Assembly: GCA_002422545.1 (NCBI GenBank)
Contig: DIWF01000021.1
Span: forward strand, 62,001-126,000
DNA length: 64,000 bases
Direction: 5' to 3'
Origin: Firmicutes bacterium UBA6113
GTDB lineage: Bacteria; Bacillota; Clostridia; Tissierellales; Sedimentibacteraceae
A program made the translations under genes and the position numbers. This document shows, one piece after another, positions 16,929 through 26,211 of this stretch (position 1 is the stretch's first letter; the number at the start of each line of letters is the position of its first letter). The notes beneath the pieces were generated by a model. The model worked only from the letters and a program-made list of their open reading frames with translations. It ran no database searches and had not been told where the DNA came from.

Positions 16929-17699
16929 ATGTTTAAAAATGTTATTGTAAGAAGACCGGGGAAATCCTTGACAGGAGGAATAACATCTGCACCGGAACTT
17001 GGAAAACCGGATTTTGAACTGGCTATAAAGCAGCATGATTCATATATTAAGGCACTGGAAGCATGCGGCGTTAAGGTGACAGTGCTGGATGCTCTGGAAG
17101 AATATCCGGATTCATGTTTTGTAGAAGATACAGCAGTGCTTACATCAAGGTGTGCAATTATATCCAATCCAGGAGCCGACACAAGAAGAGGAGAATCAGC
17201 TTTGATGGTGGATACTATCAAAAAATTTTACAGCGATGACCAAATAGAATATATTAAATCACCTGGAACCATGGAAGGCGGAGACGTTATGATGGTGGGA
17301 AATCACTTCTACATAGGGTTATCAGCACGCACCAACGAAGAGGGCTGCAGACAATTCAACGAAGCTCTTGCAAAACACGGTCACACTTGTTCTGTTGTTC
17401 CGCTGGAAAAGGTTTTACACTTAAAAACCGGTGTTAACTTCATTGAAAATAAAAACATGCTAGTTTCCGGTGAATTTATAGAAAAAGAAGATTTCAAATC
17501 ATTCAACAAAATCATTGTTCCTGAAAATGAAGCGTACGGAGCAAACTGCATCTGGGTAAATGATACAGTAATTGTGGCAGAAGGGTATCCTACAGTTGAA
17601 GCTAAGGTTAGAGAAGCTGGCTACAAAGTGATCATAACAAATACTTCAGAATACAGAAAATTAGACGGTGGACTCAGCTGCTTGTCTTTAAGATTTTAA
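16929..17699 (+). CDS. dimethylargininase (NG,NG-dimethylarginine dimethylaminohydrolase)
   Basis: A 256-residue amidinotransferase-fold hydrolase closely matching the DDAH layout: FVEDTAV at 64-70 (substrate-binding Glu/Asp), the EGGD motif at 116-119, catalytic His164 in VLHLKTGV and catalytic Cys251 in the C-terminal GGLSCLSLRF. In this family the reaction turns methylated arginine into citrulline and a methylamine; plain arginine or other guanidines are alternatives. GGGAGG lies seven bases before the ATG. It is the first gene of the operon behind the GntR-controlled promoter and is followed after 25 bases by a carrier gene. Confidence 0.88.
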   Translation: MFKNVIVRRPGKSLTGGITSAPELGKPDFELAIKQHDSYIKALEACGVKVTVLDALEEYPDSCFVEDTAVLTSRCAIISNPGADTRRGESALMVDTIKKFYSDDQIEYIKSPGTMEGGDVMMVGNHFYIGLSARTNEEGCRQFNEALAKHGHTCSVVPLEKVLHLKTGVNFIENKNMLVSGEFIEKEDFKSFNKIIVPENEAYGANCIWVNDTVIVAEGYPTVEAKVREAGYKVIITNTSEYRKLDGGLSCLSLRF

Positions 17700-17724
17700 T
17701 TAAATATAACTCAGGAGGAGTAAA

Positions 17725-19128
17725 ATGGAAGAATCTAAAAATAAGAAAGAATTTAAATTTCCACACACATTTACAATATTGTTTATTTTAATTGTTGTAT
17801 TGGCAATATGCACTTATGTGATTCCGGCCGGTAACTTTGAAAGAGTGACTGATGCTGCAACAGGCGCTGTCAGCATAGATCCAAATTCTTTTAAGTACGT
17901 AGAACAAACTCCAGTAGGTTTCTTTGATATATTTTTAAGCATACAGAAAGGTATGGTTGAAGGTGCTAGCGTAATATTCTTAATTTTCTTTGCTTACTTC
18001 TGGGTTTATACAATTAATCAGACAGGTTCTCTGCATGGAGCCATCAATTCTTTATTAAGAATGCTTAATGGAAAAGAATCTTTGGTTATACCTATATTTA
18101 TGCTTATATTTGCACTGGCTGGTTCAACATACGGCGAGTGGGATACCATATATGGACTTATTCCAATATTTGTAGGATTATCAATTGCCTTGGGATATGA
18201 TGCAGTTGTGGGTCTGGCCATGACTGGAATGGCAGTAGCTGTAGGATTTGCCTCTGCAACAACAAATCCTTTCACTATAGGAATTGCTCAATCAATTGCA
18301 GGACTTCCGATATTTTCAGGTTTATCGTTGAGGTGGATTGTTTTTGTTGTAATGGTTGGCACAAGCATTTGGTGGACAATGAGATACGCAAAAAAAATCA
18401 AAAGAGATCCTATGAAAAGCTACATGAAAGGCGTTGACATGGGAGCAATGGAAATAAACAGAGATGATATTGATGGAGTTGAGTTTACTCTAAAGCGTAA
18501 GTTAACAATATTATCACTTTTTGCTACTATTTTGGTAATTGTTTATACATCATTGAAATGGGGATGGTATATTGATGAAATGTCAGCAACATTTCTCCTT
18601 TCAGGACTTCTTGTGTCAGCAGTGTGGAGTATTAAGCCAAATAATATAATTAACAATCTTTTGAAGTCATGTGGTGAAGTAATTATAGGAGCATTCGTTG
18701 TGGGTGTTTCAAGATCCATATTAGTAATACTAAGAGAAGGAAACATTTTGGATACTGTAATATACACTTTGTATCTACCATTGAGCAATCTTCCATCGTG
18801 GCTGGCTGCCGAAGGAATGTTAGTATTTCAGACCATTGTAAATTTCTTTATTCCTTCAGGAAGCGGACAGGCTTCAGCAGTTATGCCAATAATGACACCT
18901 TTGTCAGATATGGTCGGAGTTAACAGACAGATAGCCGTGCTGGCATATCAGTTTGGAGACGGTTATTCCAACTTGCTATGGCCTACAGGAATCGCTGTAT
19001 TAATAAGTGTGGCAAAGGTCCCGTTGGATAGATGGTATAAATTTTTCTTGCCGCTATATGGAATAATGTTTGTATTGATGATGATATTTATTTATGTGGC
19101 AACAATAATAAATTACGGACCATTCTAA
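17725..19128 (+). CDS. YfcC/DcuC-family membrane carrier
   Basis: A 467-residue integral membrane protein with about 12 helices of the YfcC family (DcuC-type fold). Signs are the opening HTFTILFILIVVLAICTYVIPAG, the loop GSTYGEWDTIYGLIPI and the C-terminal FFIPSGSGQASAVMPIM, all conserved in these carriers. Firmicutes members often sit beside arginine or peptide catabolism genes, and this one lies 25 bases after the dimethylargininase, so uptake of a guanidino or amino acid substrate is likely. AGGAGGAG precedes the ATG. Confidence 0.82.
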   Translation: MEESKNKKEFKFPHTFTILFILIVVLAICTYVIPAGNFERVTDAATGAVSIDPNSFKYVEQTPVGFFDIFLSIQKGMVEGASVIFLIFFAYFWVYTINQTGSLHGAINSLLRMLNGKESLVIPIFMLIFALAGSTYGEWDTIYGLIPIFVGLSIALGYDAVVGLAMTGMAVAVGFASATTNPFTIGIAQSIAGLPIFSGLSLRWIVFVVMVGTSIWWTMRYAKKIKRDPMKSYMKGVDMGAMEINRDDIDGVEFTLKRKLTILSLFATILVIVYTSLKWGWYIDEMSATFLLSGLLVSAVWSIKPNNIINNLLKSCGEVIIGAFVVGVSRSILVILREGNILDTVIYTLYLPLSNLPSWLAAEGMLVFQTIVNFFIPSGSGQASAVMPIMTPLSDMVGVNRQIAVLAYQFGDGYSNLLWPTGIAVLISVAKVPLDRWYKFFLPLYGIMFVLMMIFIYVATIINYGPF

Positions 19129-19158
19129 TAAATAAAAGAGTTGTTGATCAATTATAAT

Positions 19159-19196
19159 TTTCAGTATCCGCAAATAATTAAAAGCGGATACTGAAA
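19159..19196 (+). other. intercistronic 13-bp hairpin
   Basis: TTTCAGTATCCGC and GCGGATACTGAAA are a perfect 13-bp stem with a 12-base loop, without a T-tract. Located between the carrier and the M20 gene, it could stabilise the 5' part of the message or reduce read-through. Confidence 0.5.
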
Positions 19197-19236
19197 TTAA
19201 TTTAGCATCTTTCATGGAAAATTCGGAGGATATGAA

Positions 19237-20406
19237 ATGATAATCAAGGAATTACAGGAAGTTATAGATAGTGACTATTATTTGAATGAGGTACTGGAGC
19301 TAAATGACTATATTGCAAGGAATCCAGAGCTCTCCGGGGAGGAGTATAATTCTTCGAAAGCTATGGCAGAACTTTTAAAATACAGGGGTTTAGAAGTTTT
19401 TTATCCTTACTCGAGTCTTGATACAAGTTTTAAGGCAACAATTTACGGAAAGAATAGAAACGGACCGAAAGTATGCATTATGACAGAATATGATGCGCTC
19501 CCTGATATTGGTCATGGCTGTGGACACAGCGCCAGTGGCAGTATTTCTATTTTGGCAGGACTGATAGTAAACGACTTGAAGGAATATTTTGAGGGACAGG
19601 TTGATATTCTCGGAACACCTGATGAAGAGGTTATGGGTGGTAAGATAAAACTTGCACAATCAGGAGTTTTTGATGGATACGATTATGCTATTATGATGCA
19701 CATGGGCAACATATCTGCTCCTAACAGCAGGTTTCTGGCATTGAAAGGTTTACAGATTGAATTCTATGGAAAGACTTCACATGCTTCAGCTTCACCATGG
19801 GAAGGAAAAAATGCTTTAAATGCAATGCAACTGTTTTTTCATTCATTAGATATGATGCGGCAGCATGTTAAACCGGATATTAGAATTCATGGTGTTATAA
19901 AGGAAGGAGGAAAGGCACCAAATGTTGTTCCTGATTATACAAGAGCAGAGTTGTATATCAGAGGAAGTGAATTGTCCTACCTGAAAGAAATAGAGGATTG
20001 GGTTAATGATTGTGCAAAGGGAGCTGCGCTTTCATCCAGGACTGTGGAAAAAGTAAGCAAGCTTTGCCCGGATTTGAAGGATATTGCACCAAACAAAAGT
20101 GCTGAAGATATGCTTACCAGCAAATTTGAGCAATACGGCATAAAAGTCGATAGATTTTATGAACCCATGGGTTCTTCTGATATAGGTGAAGTTGATTATA
20201 TTTGTCCAGCATTTCATCCCCTTATGTGTGTAAATGAAAAAATGTCATTGCACACCAAGGAATTTGCTGAAGAGATGATTACAGAAAATGCCCACAATGC
20301 AATAAAGTTCGGAGGAAGAATAATTGCTTCCTTTGTTATGGAAACATTACTAGACAATGAACTTTTATGCAATATAAAGAAGGAATATAATAGATACAGA
20401 AAATAA
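19237..20406 (+). CDS. M20D-family amidohydrolase (AbgB-like)
   Basis: A 389-residue zinc-dependent hydrolase. The first metal region reads EYDALPDIGHGCGHSASG (residues 84-101), followed by GTPDEEVMGG with the catalytic acidic pair near 128, the dimerisation domain GKTSHASASPWEGKNA near 180, and SSDIGEVDYICPAFHP near 315 holding the last ligands. The EYDALP/GHGCGH form is that of the AbgB/amidohydrolase branch rather than classical carboxypeptidases. In this operon it would free the amino acid from an acylated or peptide-bound guanidino substrate. GGAGG lies just before the ATG. Confidence 0.85.
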   Translation: MIIKELQEVIDSDYYLNEVLELNDYIARNPELSGEEYNSSKAMAELLKYRGLEVFYPYSSLDTSFKATIYGKNRNGPKVCIMTEYDALPDIGHGCGHSASGSISILAGLIVNDLKEYFEGQVDILGTPDEEVMGGKIKLAQSGVFDGYDYAIMMHMGNISAPNSRFLALKGLQIEFYGKTSHASASPWEGKNALNAMQLFFHSLDMMRQHVKPDIRIHGVIKEGGKAPNVVPDYTRAELYIRGSELSYLKEIEDWVNDCAKGAALSSRTVEKVSKLCPDLKDIAPNKSAEDMLTSKFEQYGIKVDRFYEPMGSSDIGEVDYICPAFHPLMCVNEKMSLHTKEFAEEMITENAHNAIKFGGRIIASFVMETLLDNELLCNIKKEYNRYRK

Positions 20407-20441
20407 CACATCATAACATTAACAATCAGCAGGAGGAAATC

Positions 20442-21317
20442 ATGGAATACGGATGTCAGTCAATGGTTGGAAAAATCAAATCCATTTTAATAAAAAGACC
20501 TAGTGAGGCTTTTATAAGCCAGGAACATTTAAATGAAAATTATGAACAATTTAATTACTTCGGTTGCCCGGACTATGAAGGCGCTTCCGGAGAATATGAA
20601 AAATTTGAAAAAATAATTAAGGACAATGTTGAAAATGTATTTTATCTCCCAAAGGATGACAGAGCAGGTCTTGACTCGATTTACACACACGATCCCCTTA
20701 AGATAACTTCAAAGGGAGCAATTTATTTTCCAATGGGTAAGGAACTGAGAGGGAAAGAATATCTGGCTACTAAAGAATACTTGAAAAGTATCGGTGTGCC
20801 TACTCTGGGATATATTAAAAAGCCTGGCAAGATGGAAGGTGGAGACGTTGTGTGGTTGGATGAAAAAACTGTTGCCATAGGAAGAGGATACAGGACAAAT
20901 GATGAAGGCATACGTCAATTCAGAGAACTCACAAAGGACGTAGTCGATGAAATAATTGTTGTTCCTATGCCTCACGGTGAAGGCGAGACGTGCTGCCTGC
21001 ATCTTATGAGTATCATAAGCATGGTGGACAAGGATTTGGCTGTTGTTTATTCAAAATATATGCCTGTATTTTTCAGAGAGCTCTTAATGGAAAGAGGAAT
21101 GAAACTTATAGAAGTTGATGACAAGGAATATGACTATCTTGGTTCAAACGTCCTTGCACTGGCACCGAGAGTTTGCGTGATTCTTGACGGCAATCCTGTA
21201 ATAACTCAAAAGTTAAGAGATGAAGGTTGTACGGTTTACACTTATAAAGGTCATGAAATGTCTTTCAGGGGAACCGGCGGACCCACATGCCTTACATGCC
21301 CTATAACAAGAGAATAA
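20442..21317 (+). CDS. arginine deiminase/amidinotransferase-fold hydrolase
   Basis: A 291-residue second member of the guanidino-modifying fold in this operon. The EGGD motif is at 132-135, the catalytic His is H187 in TCCLHLMS, and the C-terminal nucleophile region GGPTCLTCP holds C283 and C286; YTHDP at 81-85 takes the place of the usual substrate Asp region. Residues differ enough from the dimethylargininase that a distinct substrate is expected, for example another methylated arginine, a citrulline derivative or a shorter guanidino acid. AGGAGG precedes the ATG. The downstream gene starts 11 bases after its stop. Confidence 0.8.
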   Translation: MEYGCQSMVGKIKSILIKRPSEAFISQEHLNENYEQFNYFGCPDYEGASGEYEKFEKIIKDNVENVFYLPKDDRAGLDSIYTHDPLKITSKGAIYFPMGKELRGKEYLATKEYLKSIGVPTLGYIKKPGKMEGGDVVWLDEKTVAIGRGYRTNDEGIRQFRELTKDVVDEIIVVPMPHGEGETCCLHLMSIISMVDKDLAVVYSKYMPVFFRELLMERGMKLIEVDDKEYDYLGSNVLALAPRVCVILDGNPVITQKLRDEGCTVYTYKGHEMSFRGTGGPTCLTCPITRE

Positions 21318-21328
21318 CGGAGAATGCT

Positions 21329-22993
21329 ATGGATAATGTTGTTTTGTCTGGAATAGAAAAGGACATAAAAGAAATTCTTTATTCATACATTAAGGCTCAA
21401 AGCTTTACTAATACTGAAAAGGAAATTGAAGCAGAAAATTTTTTTATAAATTATTTTTCATCAGTTCCTTATTTTAAAAATACTGAAGGCTCCTACGGGA
21501 GATACAAAATTGAAAATGATGCCCTTAACCGTTCTGTTTGCTATGCTTTTTTAAAAGGAGAAGTAAATCACACAATAGTGTTCATCCATCACAGCGATGT
21601 TGTGGGGGTAGAGGATTTCAAGCTGTTGAAGGATTTTGCCTTCAGTCCTGATGAACTAAGGGCTGAACTCTTAAAAATCAAAGATACATTAAGCGAAGAT
21701 GCAAAAAAGGATCTTTCTGACGGAACATTCCTGTTCGGGCGGGGAGTATGCGATATGAAGGGCGGAGGGGCAATTCAGATTGCTTTGATAAAGAAATACA
21801 GCGAACTTGAAAGCTTCAAAGGGAACATTGTTCTTATTGCTGTTCCTGACGAGGAAAATCTTTCGACCGGCATGAGGGCAGCCGTAAAGTTTCTCGATGA
21901 ACTTAAAGTTAAACATAATCTGAACTACAGGATAATGATAAATTCAGAGCCTCACCAGAGAAAGGATTTTTCCCAGGGTATTTTTTCGGAAGGCTCTGTG
22001 GGAAAGGTTATGCCTTATGTATATGTGAGGGGAGTTCTGGCTCATGCAGGCAAAGCTTTTGAAGGACTTAATCCTCTCAATGTAATGAGCAGCATTGTCA
22101 GAAAAACAGAGCTTAACATGGAATTGAGCGATGTTGTGGGAAACGAAGCTGCTCCTCCGCCAACGTGGCTTTATTTCAAGGACAGCAAGACAGCATATGA
22201 TGTTTCAATGCCTTTGAGTGCCAAAGGGTGCTTCAGCATATTGACATTGAAACAAACTCCACAGAGCATTATGAAAAAATTAAAAAACATATATGTTGAA
22301 GCTTTTAATGAAGTTATAGAGGACATGAACTGCAATTACAAAAAATTTGCAGAATCAACAAGACTCAAAAATACAAGATTGCCTTGGGAAACAATGGTTG
22401 TTAACTTCTCTGAGCTTTACAGGGAAGCAGAAACATCATATGGAGATGTTTTCAATAAAAAGTACGAAGAAAAAATTAAAAATCTTGAAACATTGTACAA
22501 TAACAATGAGATTTCAATAATAGACTGCAACTTTCAGCTTGTTGATTTTGTGTATGGCTACATAGATGATTTGTCGCCGAGGATTGTTTACGGCCTCATA
22601 CCGCCTTACTATCCTAATGTCTCAAATCTATATTTTGAAAATCTTGATGACACGTTTAAAGACATAAGTACAAAGTTAAACCAGTTTACTGAAAACCAGT
22701 TCAATCAGACATACACCAGGGAATACTTCTATACGGGAATTTCGGATTTGAGCTATACAAGCATGGACAACAGCAGCGAAGTGCTTGATGTATTAAAATC
22801 TTCCATGCCTCTTCTGAAAGAATTTTATGATATTCCGACTGATTCCGTAGAAAGAATTTCAATGCCCTGCATAAACATAGGTCCATGGGGCAAAGATTTT
22901 CATAAGCTGACAGAAAGAGTTTCAACGGAAGATTTGTATATAAGAACACCTCAAATTATAAATCATGCAATTTCAATAATATTAGGAAATTGA
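21329..22993 (+). CDS. RocB-like M20 peptidase (arginine utilisation)
   Basis: A 554-residue M20 hydrolase of the RocB type, longer than the usual 380-450 residues. Metal-site segments are VFIHHSDVVGV near 86, GRGVCDMKGGGAIQIAL near 138-154 and AVPDEENLSTGMRA near 173; the C-terminal third is an extension typical of RocB. In Bacillus rocB belongs to the arginine utilisation operon though its reaction is unclear. Start ATG 21329 is set by GGAG six bases upstream; an earlier in-frame ATG at 21287 overlaps the previous gene. It closes the guanidino-compound operon. Confidence 0.85.
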   Translation: MDNVVLSGIEKDIKEILYSYIKAQSFTNTEKEIEAENFFINYFSSVPYFKNTEGSYGRYKIENDALNRSVCYAFLKGEVNHTIVFIHHSDVVGVEDFKLLKDFAFSPDELRAELLKIKDTLSEDAKKDLSDGTFLFGRGVCDMKGGGAIQIALIKKYSELESFKGNIVLIAVPDEENLSTGMRAAVKFLDELKVKHNLNYRIMINSEPHQRKDFSQGIFSEGSVGKVMPYVYVRGVLAHAGKAFEGLNPLNVMSSIVRKTELNMELSDVVGNEAAPPPTWLYFKDSKTAYDVSMPLSAKGCFSILTLKQTPQSIMKKLKNIYVEAFNEVIEDMNCNYKKFAESTRLKNTRLPWETMVVNFSELYREAETSYGDVFNKKYEEKIKNLETLYNNNEISIIDCNFQLVDFVYGYIDDLSPRIVYGLIPPYYPNVSNLYFENLDDTFKDISTKLNQFTENQFNQTYTREYFYTGISDLSYTSMDNSSEVLDVLKSSMPLLKEFYDIPTDSVERISMPCINIGPWGKDFHKLTERVSTEDLYIRTPQIINHAISIILGN

Positions 22994-23204
22994 CAAAATT
23001 ACAATAAATAAATCGCTATGCTTACTATATTTAAAAAAATTGTGAATGAAGAATTCTCAGGAACAGAAGTAATAAAGTTAAGCCTCTTGAATAAAGGGTT
23101 TCTTTTAGTTGCCAATTGACAGTTTATGTAAATATTATTACAATATATTAATAAGTCAAAAAATAATTAATATCCGTGTGCGGAATAATTTGGGGGAGAA
23201 TCAT

Positions 23205-23606
23205 ATGGAAACCAAGTTTCACTGTCAGAGCAATGCTGAGATTAAAATAGGCGGCAAATCATATGGAAATTTGTCAGCTCTTTTAAAAAGCCTTAAACTA
23301 AAAAAGTTGGGAAAACATTCATCTATTTATGTACAGAAGGAAGGATTCTTCAAGGTAACAGGCTATGTGGCTGAATACAGCGAGCCTCTTCCATGCTTTG
23401 ACGCATCAGATTATGCATTTGAAAACCGTTGCAGGAGTGAGTTATTTTTTGTTGATTCATACGAACGTGCAAAAGAGCTTTACAGGGATTTTGAAAATGG
23501 ATGCAGGGATAAAGTAAATGTTAATGATATTGAAAGACTGAGTTTTGTCAGAAATGATCCGGCAGATAAGTCCTATATCACGTATACTTATAATGAGAGG
23601 GAGTAG
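23205..23606 (+). CDS. small conserved-looking protein, unknown
   Basis: A 133-residue soluble protein with a basic N-terminal half (LLKSLKLKKLGKHSSIYVQ) and an acidic C-terminal half. No membrane segment and no recognised domain. Strong GGGGGAGAATCAT before ATG 23205 supports it, while an in-frame ATG at 23109 lacks such a site. It stands alone between rocB-like and the flavoprotein gene and is followed by a terminator. Confidence 0.6.
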   Translation: METKFHCQSNAEIKIGGKSYGNLSALLKSLKLKKLGKHSSIYVQKEGFFKVTGYVAEYSEPLPCFDASDYAFENRCRSELFFVDSYERAKELYRDFENGCRDKVNVNDIERLSFVRNDPADKSYITYTYNERE

Positions 23607-23645
23607 TTGCGAGGAGATAAATGGGATTAAATAAATAGATGACAG

Positions 23646-23687
23646 GACCGTCAGCTGAGATTAATTTTTAGCTGCGGTCTTTTTATT
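23646..23687 (+). terminator. intrinsic terminator
   Basis: GACCGTCAGCT pairs with AGCTGCGGTC (one bulged T) and is followed by TTTTTATTTT, 40 bases after the small unknown gene. Confidence 0.75.
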
Positions 23688-23689
23688 TT

Positions 23690-24005
23690 AATTACGGACA
23701 AATATAAATCAGCCTGGAAGCTTTGTGAATATTGACAATATTTTAGGCTGACTTTTTTTAATCTGTCATTTAGTTAAGTAAATTAATATAATGCATATAA
23801 AAGTTAAAAAAATATCGAAATATGTCAAATTGTTGTCTTTATCTTAAATAAATTTATTAGACGGCTTAATATTGAAATGTAATTCATGAATAAATATGAG
23901 CCGGTTCAGTGAATGACGTACTGAAATAGAACAAAATAATTTAATCGAACGAATAATAAAACGTATAAATAATAAAAATATATTTTAAATTTTATTGTTA
24001 AATGA
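23690..24005. other. AT-rich gene-free stretch
   Basis: About 320 bases with no supported reading frame, RNA or repeat; only short AT runs are seen. Confidence 0.5.
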
Positions 24006-24034
24006 TTGACAATAATACCTATAGGTGTTAATAT
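24006..24034 (+). promoter_or_regulatory. promoter with palindromic operator in its spacer
   Basis: TTGACA at 24006-24011 and TAATAT at 24029-24034 are 17 bases apart; the spacer holds the perfect palindrome ACCTATAGGT (24017-24026). A regulator bound there would block RNA polymerase. It is 140 bases upstream of the flavoprotein gene. Confidence 0.6.
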
Positions 24035-24174
24035 TTAGGCAATGTTATAATTTGGCAGTTTTGGCTGAAATGAAATATTATTGGCCATTACTATATAAGA
24101 ATTTATTGAAGCTATATGTCTTGGGAAAGCTTCAATAGAATTTAAACATAAAATATATTGGAGGAAGGGTTAAA

Positions 24175-26115
24175 ATGAAAAAGGCATTTAAGGTTGTATC
24201 TTTAATTCTTGTTTTGTGCATGATGTTTTCCATGGCAGCTTGTGCACCAAAAACAAGCGATACTACAACACAAGAGCAAACTGAGGAACAAAAACAAGAG
24301 GTGAATATCACTCCTATGAAAGCAGGAGAGTATGTTGTTGATGTTACTGGTATGCATCCGATGAAAGTAAAGGTAACATTAAGCGAAAAGGCTATTGAAG
24401 CAGTTGATGTGGTATCACACAGCGAAACTCAAGGGGTTTCTGATGCTGCGTTAAAAGAGATACCAGCTAAAATTGTAGAAAAGCAAAGCATAGGTATTGA
24501 TGCTGTTTCAGGAGCTACAAGAACAAGCAGCGCCATAATCGAAGCCGCTACTAAAGCTATTGAACTGGCAGGCGGAGTTGTTGCCGAGTTTGATATTGTG
24601 GAAGCTGCAGCAGAGACAGGTGATGATTCAAGACCGCCGATGGGAACCAAGGATTTGCCGTCGGAATGGGATATGACTTATGACGTAGTGGTTATCGGTG
24701 GAGGATTTGCAGGATTATCAGCTGCTTACAATGCATCCACTCAAGGTGCAAGCACACTGCTTATAGATAAAATGCCGGTATTGGGCGGAAACTCACAAAT
24801 AAACGGCGGCGTTTATGCTTCTTATACAAGTAAGATAGCAGATGAGCTTTATACTAAGCTTGGCCTTCAACCAGATACAGCTGAAAAACATATTGAAGAT
24901 ACCATTAAGGGCGGAGACTATATGGGTGATATAAAGCTTGTTAAAAACTTTGTATATGGTTCACCTGTAATGCTGAACATGCTGTTAGATAACGGACTTC
25001 AGGTGCGTGAATCTATTACCAGACCAGGCGGACACTATGGCTATCGTACATATACTACAATTAACGGTATAGGAGCAGATATTGTAACTGTTCAGAAGAA
25101 AATGCTTGAGAAAACATCAACTGAAGTTATGCTGAACACCAAGATGACTCAGATATACAGAGAGACAACAGGCGATCAAAGAGTAATAGGTATTAAAATT
25201 GAAACAAAAGACGGCATTAAAAACGTTAAGGCAGAAAAAGGTGTTATCCTTACAACAGGCGGATTCAGCGGCAACGTTGAAATGCGTTCAAAACACGTGC
25301 CTGCCCTCACCGCTGATCTACCTACTACAAACCATGTGGGAGCAACAGGAGAAGGTATAATAATGGCGCAGGAGGTTGGAGCAAACACTACACAAATGTC
25401 TTACATTCAGCTGTACCCATTTGCAAATCCAAACAACGGAGTATTGGATGCATACGCTGTTATTCCTTTCAGTGGTCCAAGTTCAGGAATAGTTTATGTT
25501 GATGTAAATGGGAAGAGATATGTAAACGAAGGTGAAAGACGTGACGTATGCTCAAGAGCAGCGCAGGAAAGCGGAGGATTCCCAACATTCTCAATTTTCG
25601 GACAGGATATAGTTGATAAGGCAGGATTTATTACTGAGTCACAGCTTCAAAGCGGAATGGAAGCAGAACGTATATTCAAAGCAGATACTTTGGAAGAACT
25701 TGCTGAAATAATCAATGCTCATCAATACAAGGAACAATCAATCAACATGAGCGGTGAAACACTAAAAGCTACTATTGATACTCACAACGGATATATTGAT
25801 GCAGGTAAGGACCCTGACTTTGGAAAAGTTATAGACAAAGGCGTAATGCTGAAAACAGATAAAGGTCCATACTATGCAATTCCTCAGTGGCCATCAGTTC
25901 ACCATACAATGGGAGGACTTACAATAACAGAAAGAACAGAAGTGCAGGATATATGGGGCAAGGTAATACCTGGTCTTTATGCGGCAGGAGAAGTTACCGG
26001 AGGTGTACACGGAACTAACAGACTTGGATCTAATGCCATTCCAGATGCTATGGTTCACGGATACATTGCAGGTGAAGTTGCAGTAACAGGAAATGTTCCT
26101 GATTTTGTTAAGTAA
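24175..26115 (+). CDS. exported FMN/FAD-containing reductase lipoprotein, fumarate reductase-like
   Basis: A 646-residue flavoprotein. A lipoprotein signal ends in SMAAC with Cys23 as the anchor, so it acts on the outer face of the membrane. Residues about 50-130 are an FMN-binding domain with the covalent attachment motif SGATRTSSA, and from about 168 a FAD-binding domain begins (DVVVIGGGFAGLSAAYN) followed by the fumarate reductase/urocanate reductase capping and active-site regions, ending GGVHGTNRLGSNAIPDAMV. No CxxCH haem site is present. It would use an organic acid such as fumarate, urocanate or an acrylate as electron acceptor; the acceptor cannot be read off. Attachment of FMN needs ApbE, not encoded here. 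Confidence 0.88.
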   Translation: MKKAFKVVSLILVLCMMFSMAACAPKTSDTTTQEQTEEQKQEVNITPMKAGEYVVDVTGMHPMKVKVTLSEKAIEAVDVVSHSETQGVSDAALKEIPAKIVEKQSIGIDAVSGATRTSSAIIEAATKAIELAGGVVAEFDIVEAAAETGDDSRPPMGTKDLPSEWDMTYDVVVIGGGFAGLSAAYNASTQGASTLLIDKMPVLGGNSQINGGVYASYTSKIADELYTKLGLQPDTAEKHIEDTIKGGDYMGDIKLVKNFVYGSPVMLNMLLDNGLQVRESITRPGGHYGYRTYTTINGIGADIVTVQKKMLEKTSTEVMLNTKMTQIYRETTGDQRVIGIKIETKDGIKNVKAEKGVILTTGGFSGNVEMRSKHVPALTADLPTTNHVGATGEGIIMAQEVGANTTQMSYIQLYPFANPNNGVLDAYAVIPFSGPSSGIVYVDVNGKRYVNEGERRDVCSRAAQESGGFPTFSIFGQDIVDKAGFITESQLQSGMEAERIFKADTLEELAEIINAHQYKEQSINMSGETLKATIDTHNGYIDAGKDPDFGKVIDKGVMLKTDKGPYYAIPQWPSVHHTMGGLTITERTEVQDIWGKVIPGLYAAGEVTGGVHGTNRLGSNAIPDAMVHGYIAGEVAVTGNVPDFVK

Positions 26116-26157
26116 TATTGGTTTGAAAAATTTAAGATAGACAGACAGGAAATATAA

Positions 26158-26194
26158 AAGCGGCAATTTATGTTTAAATAATAAATTGTCGCTT
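26158..26194. terminator. bidirectional hairpin between convergent genes
   Basis: AAGCGGCAATTTAT pairs with ATAAATTGTCGCTT (14 positions, one G-T wobble) between the flavoprotein gene and hflC. Confidence 0.65.
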
Positions 26195-26211
26195 GTTATT
26201 TGATGATTACC

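Noticed and set aside
24175..26115. Flavocytochrome c with haem domain
   Set aside because: No CxxCH motif; the extra domain is an FMN-binding one.
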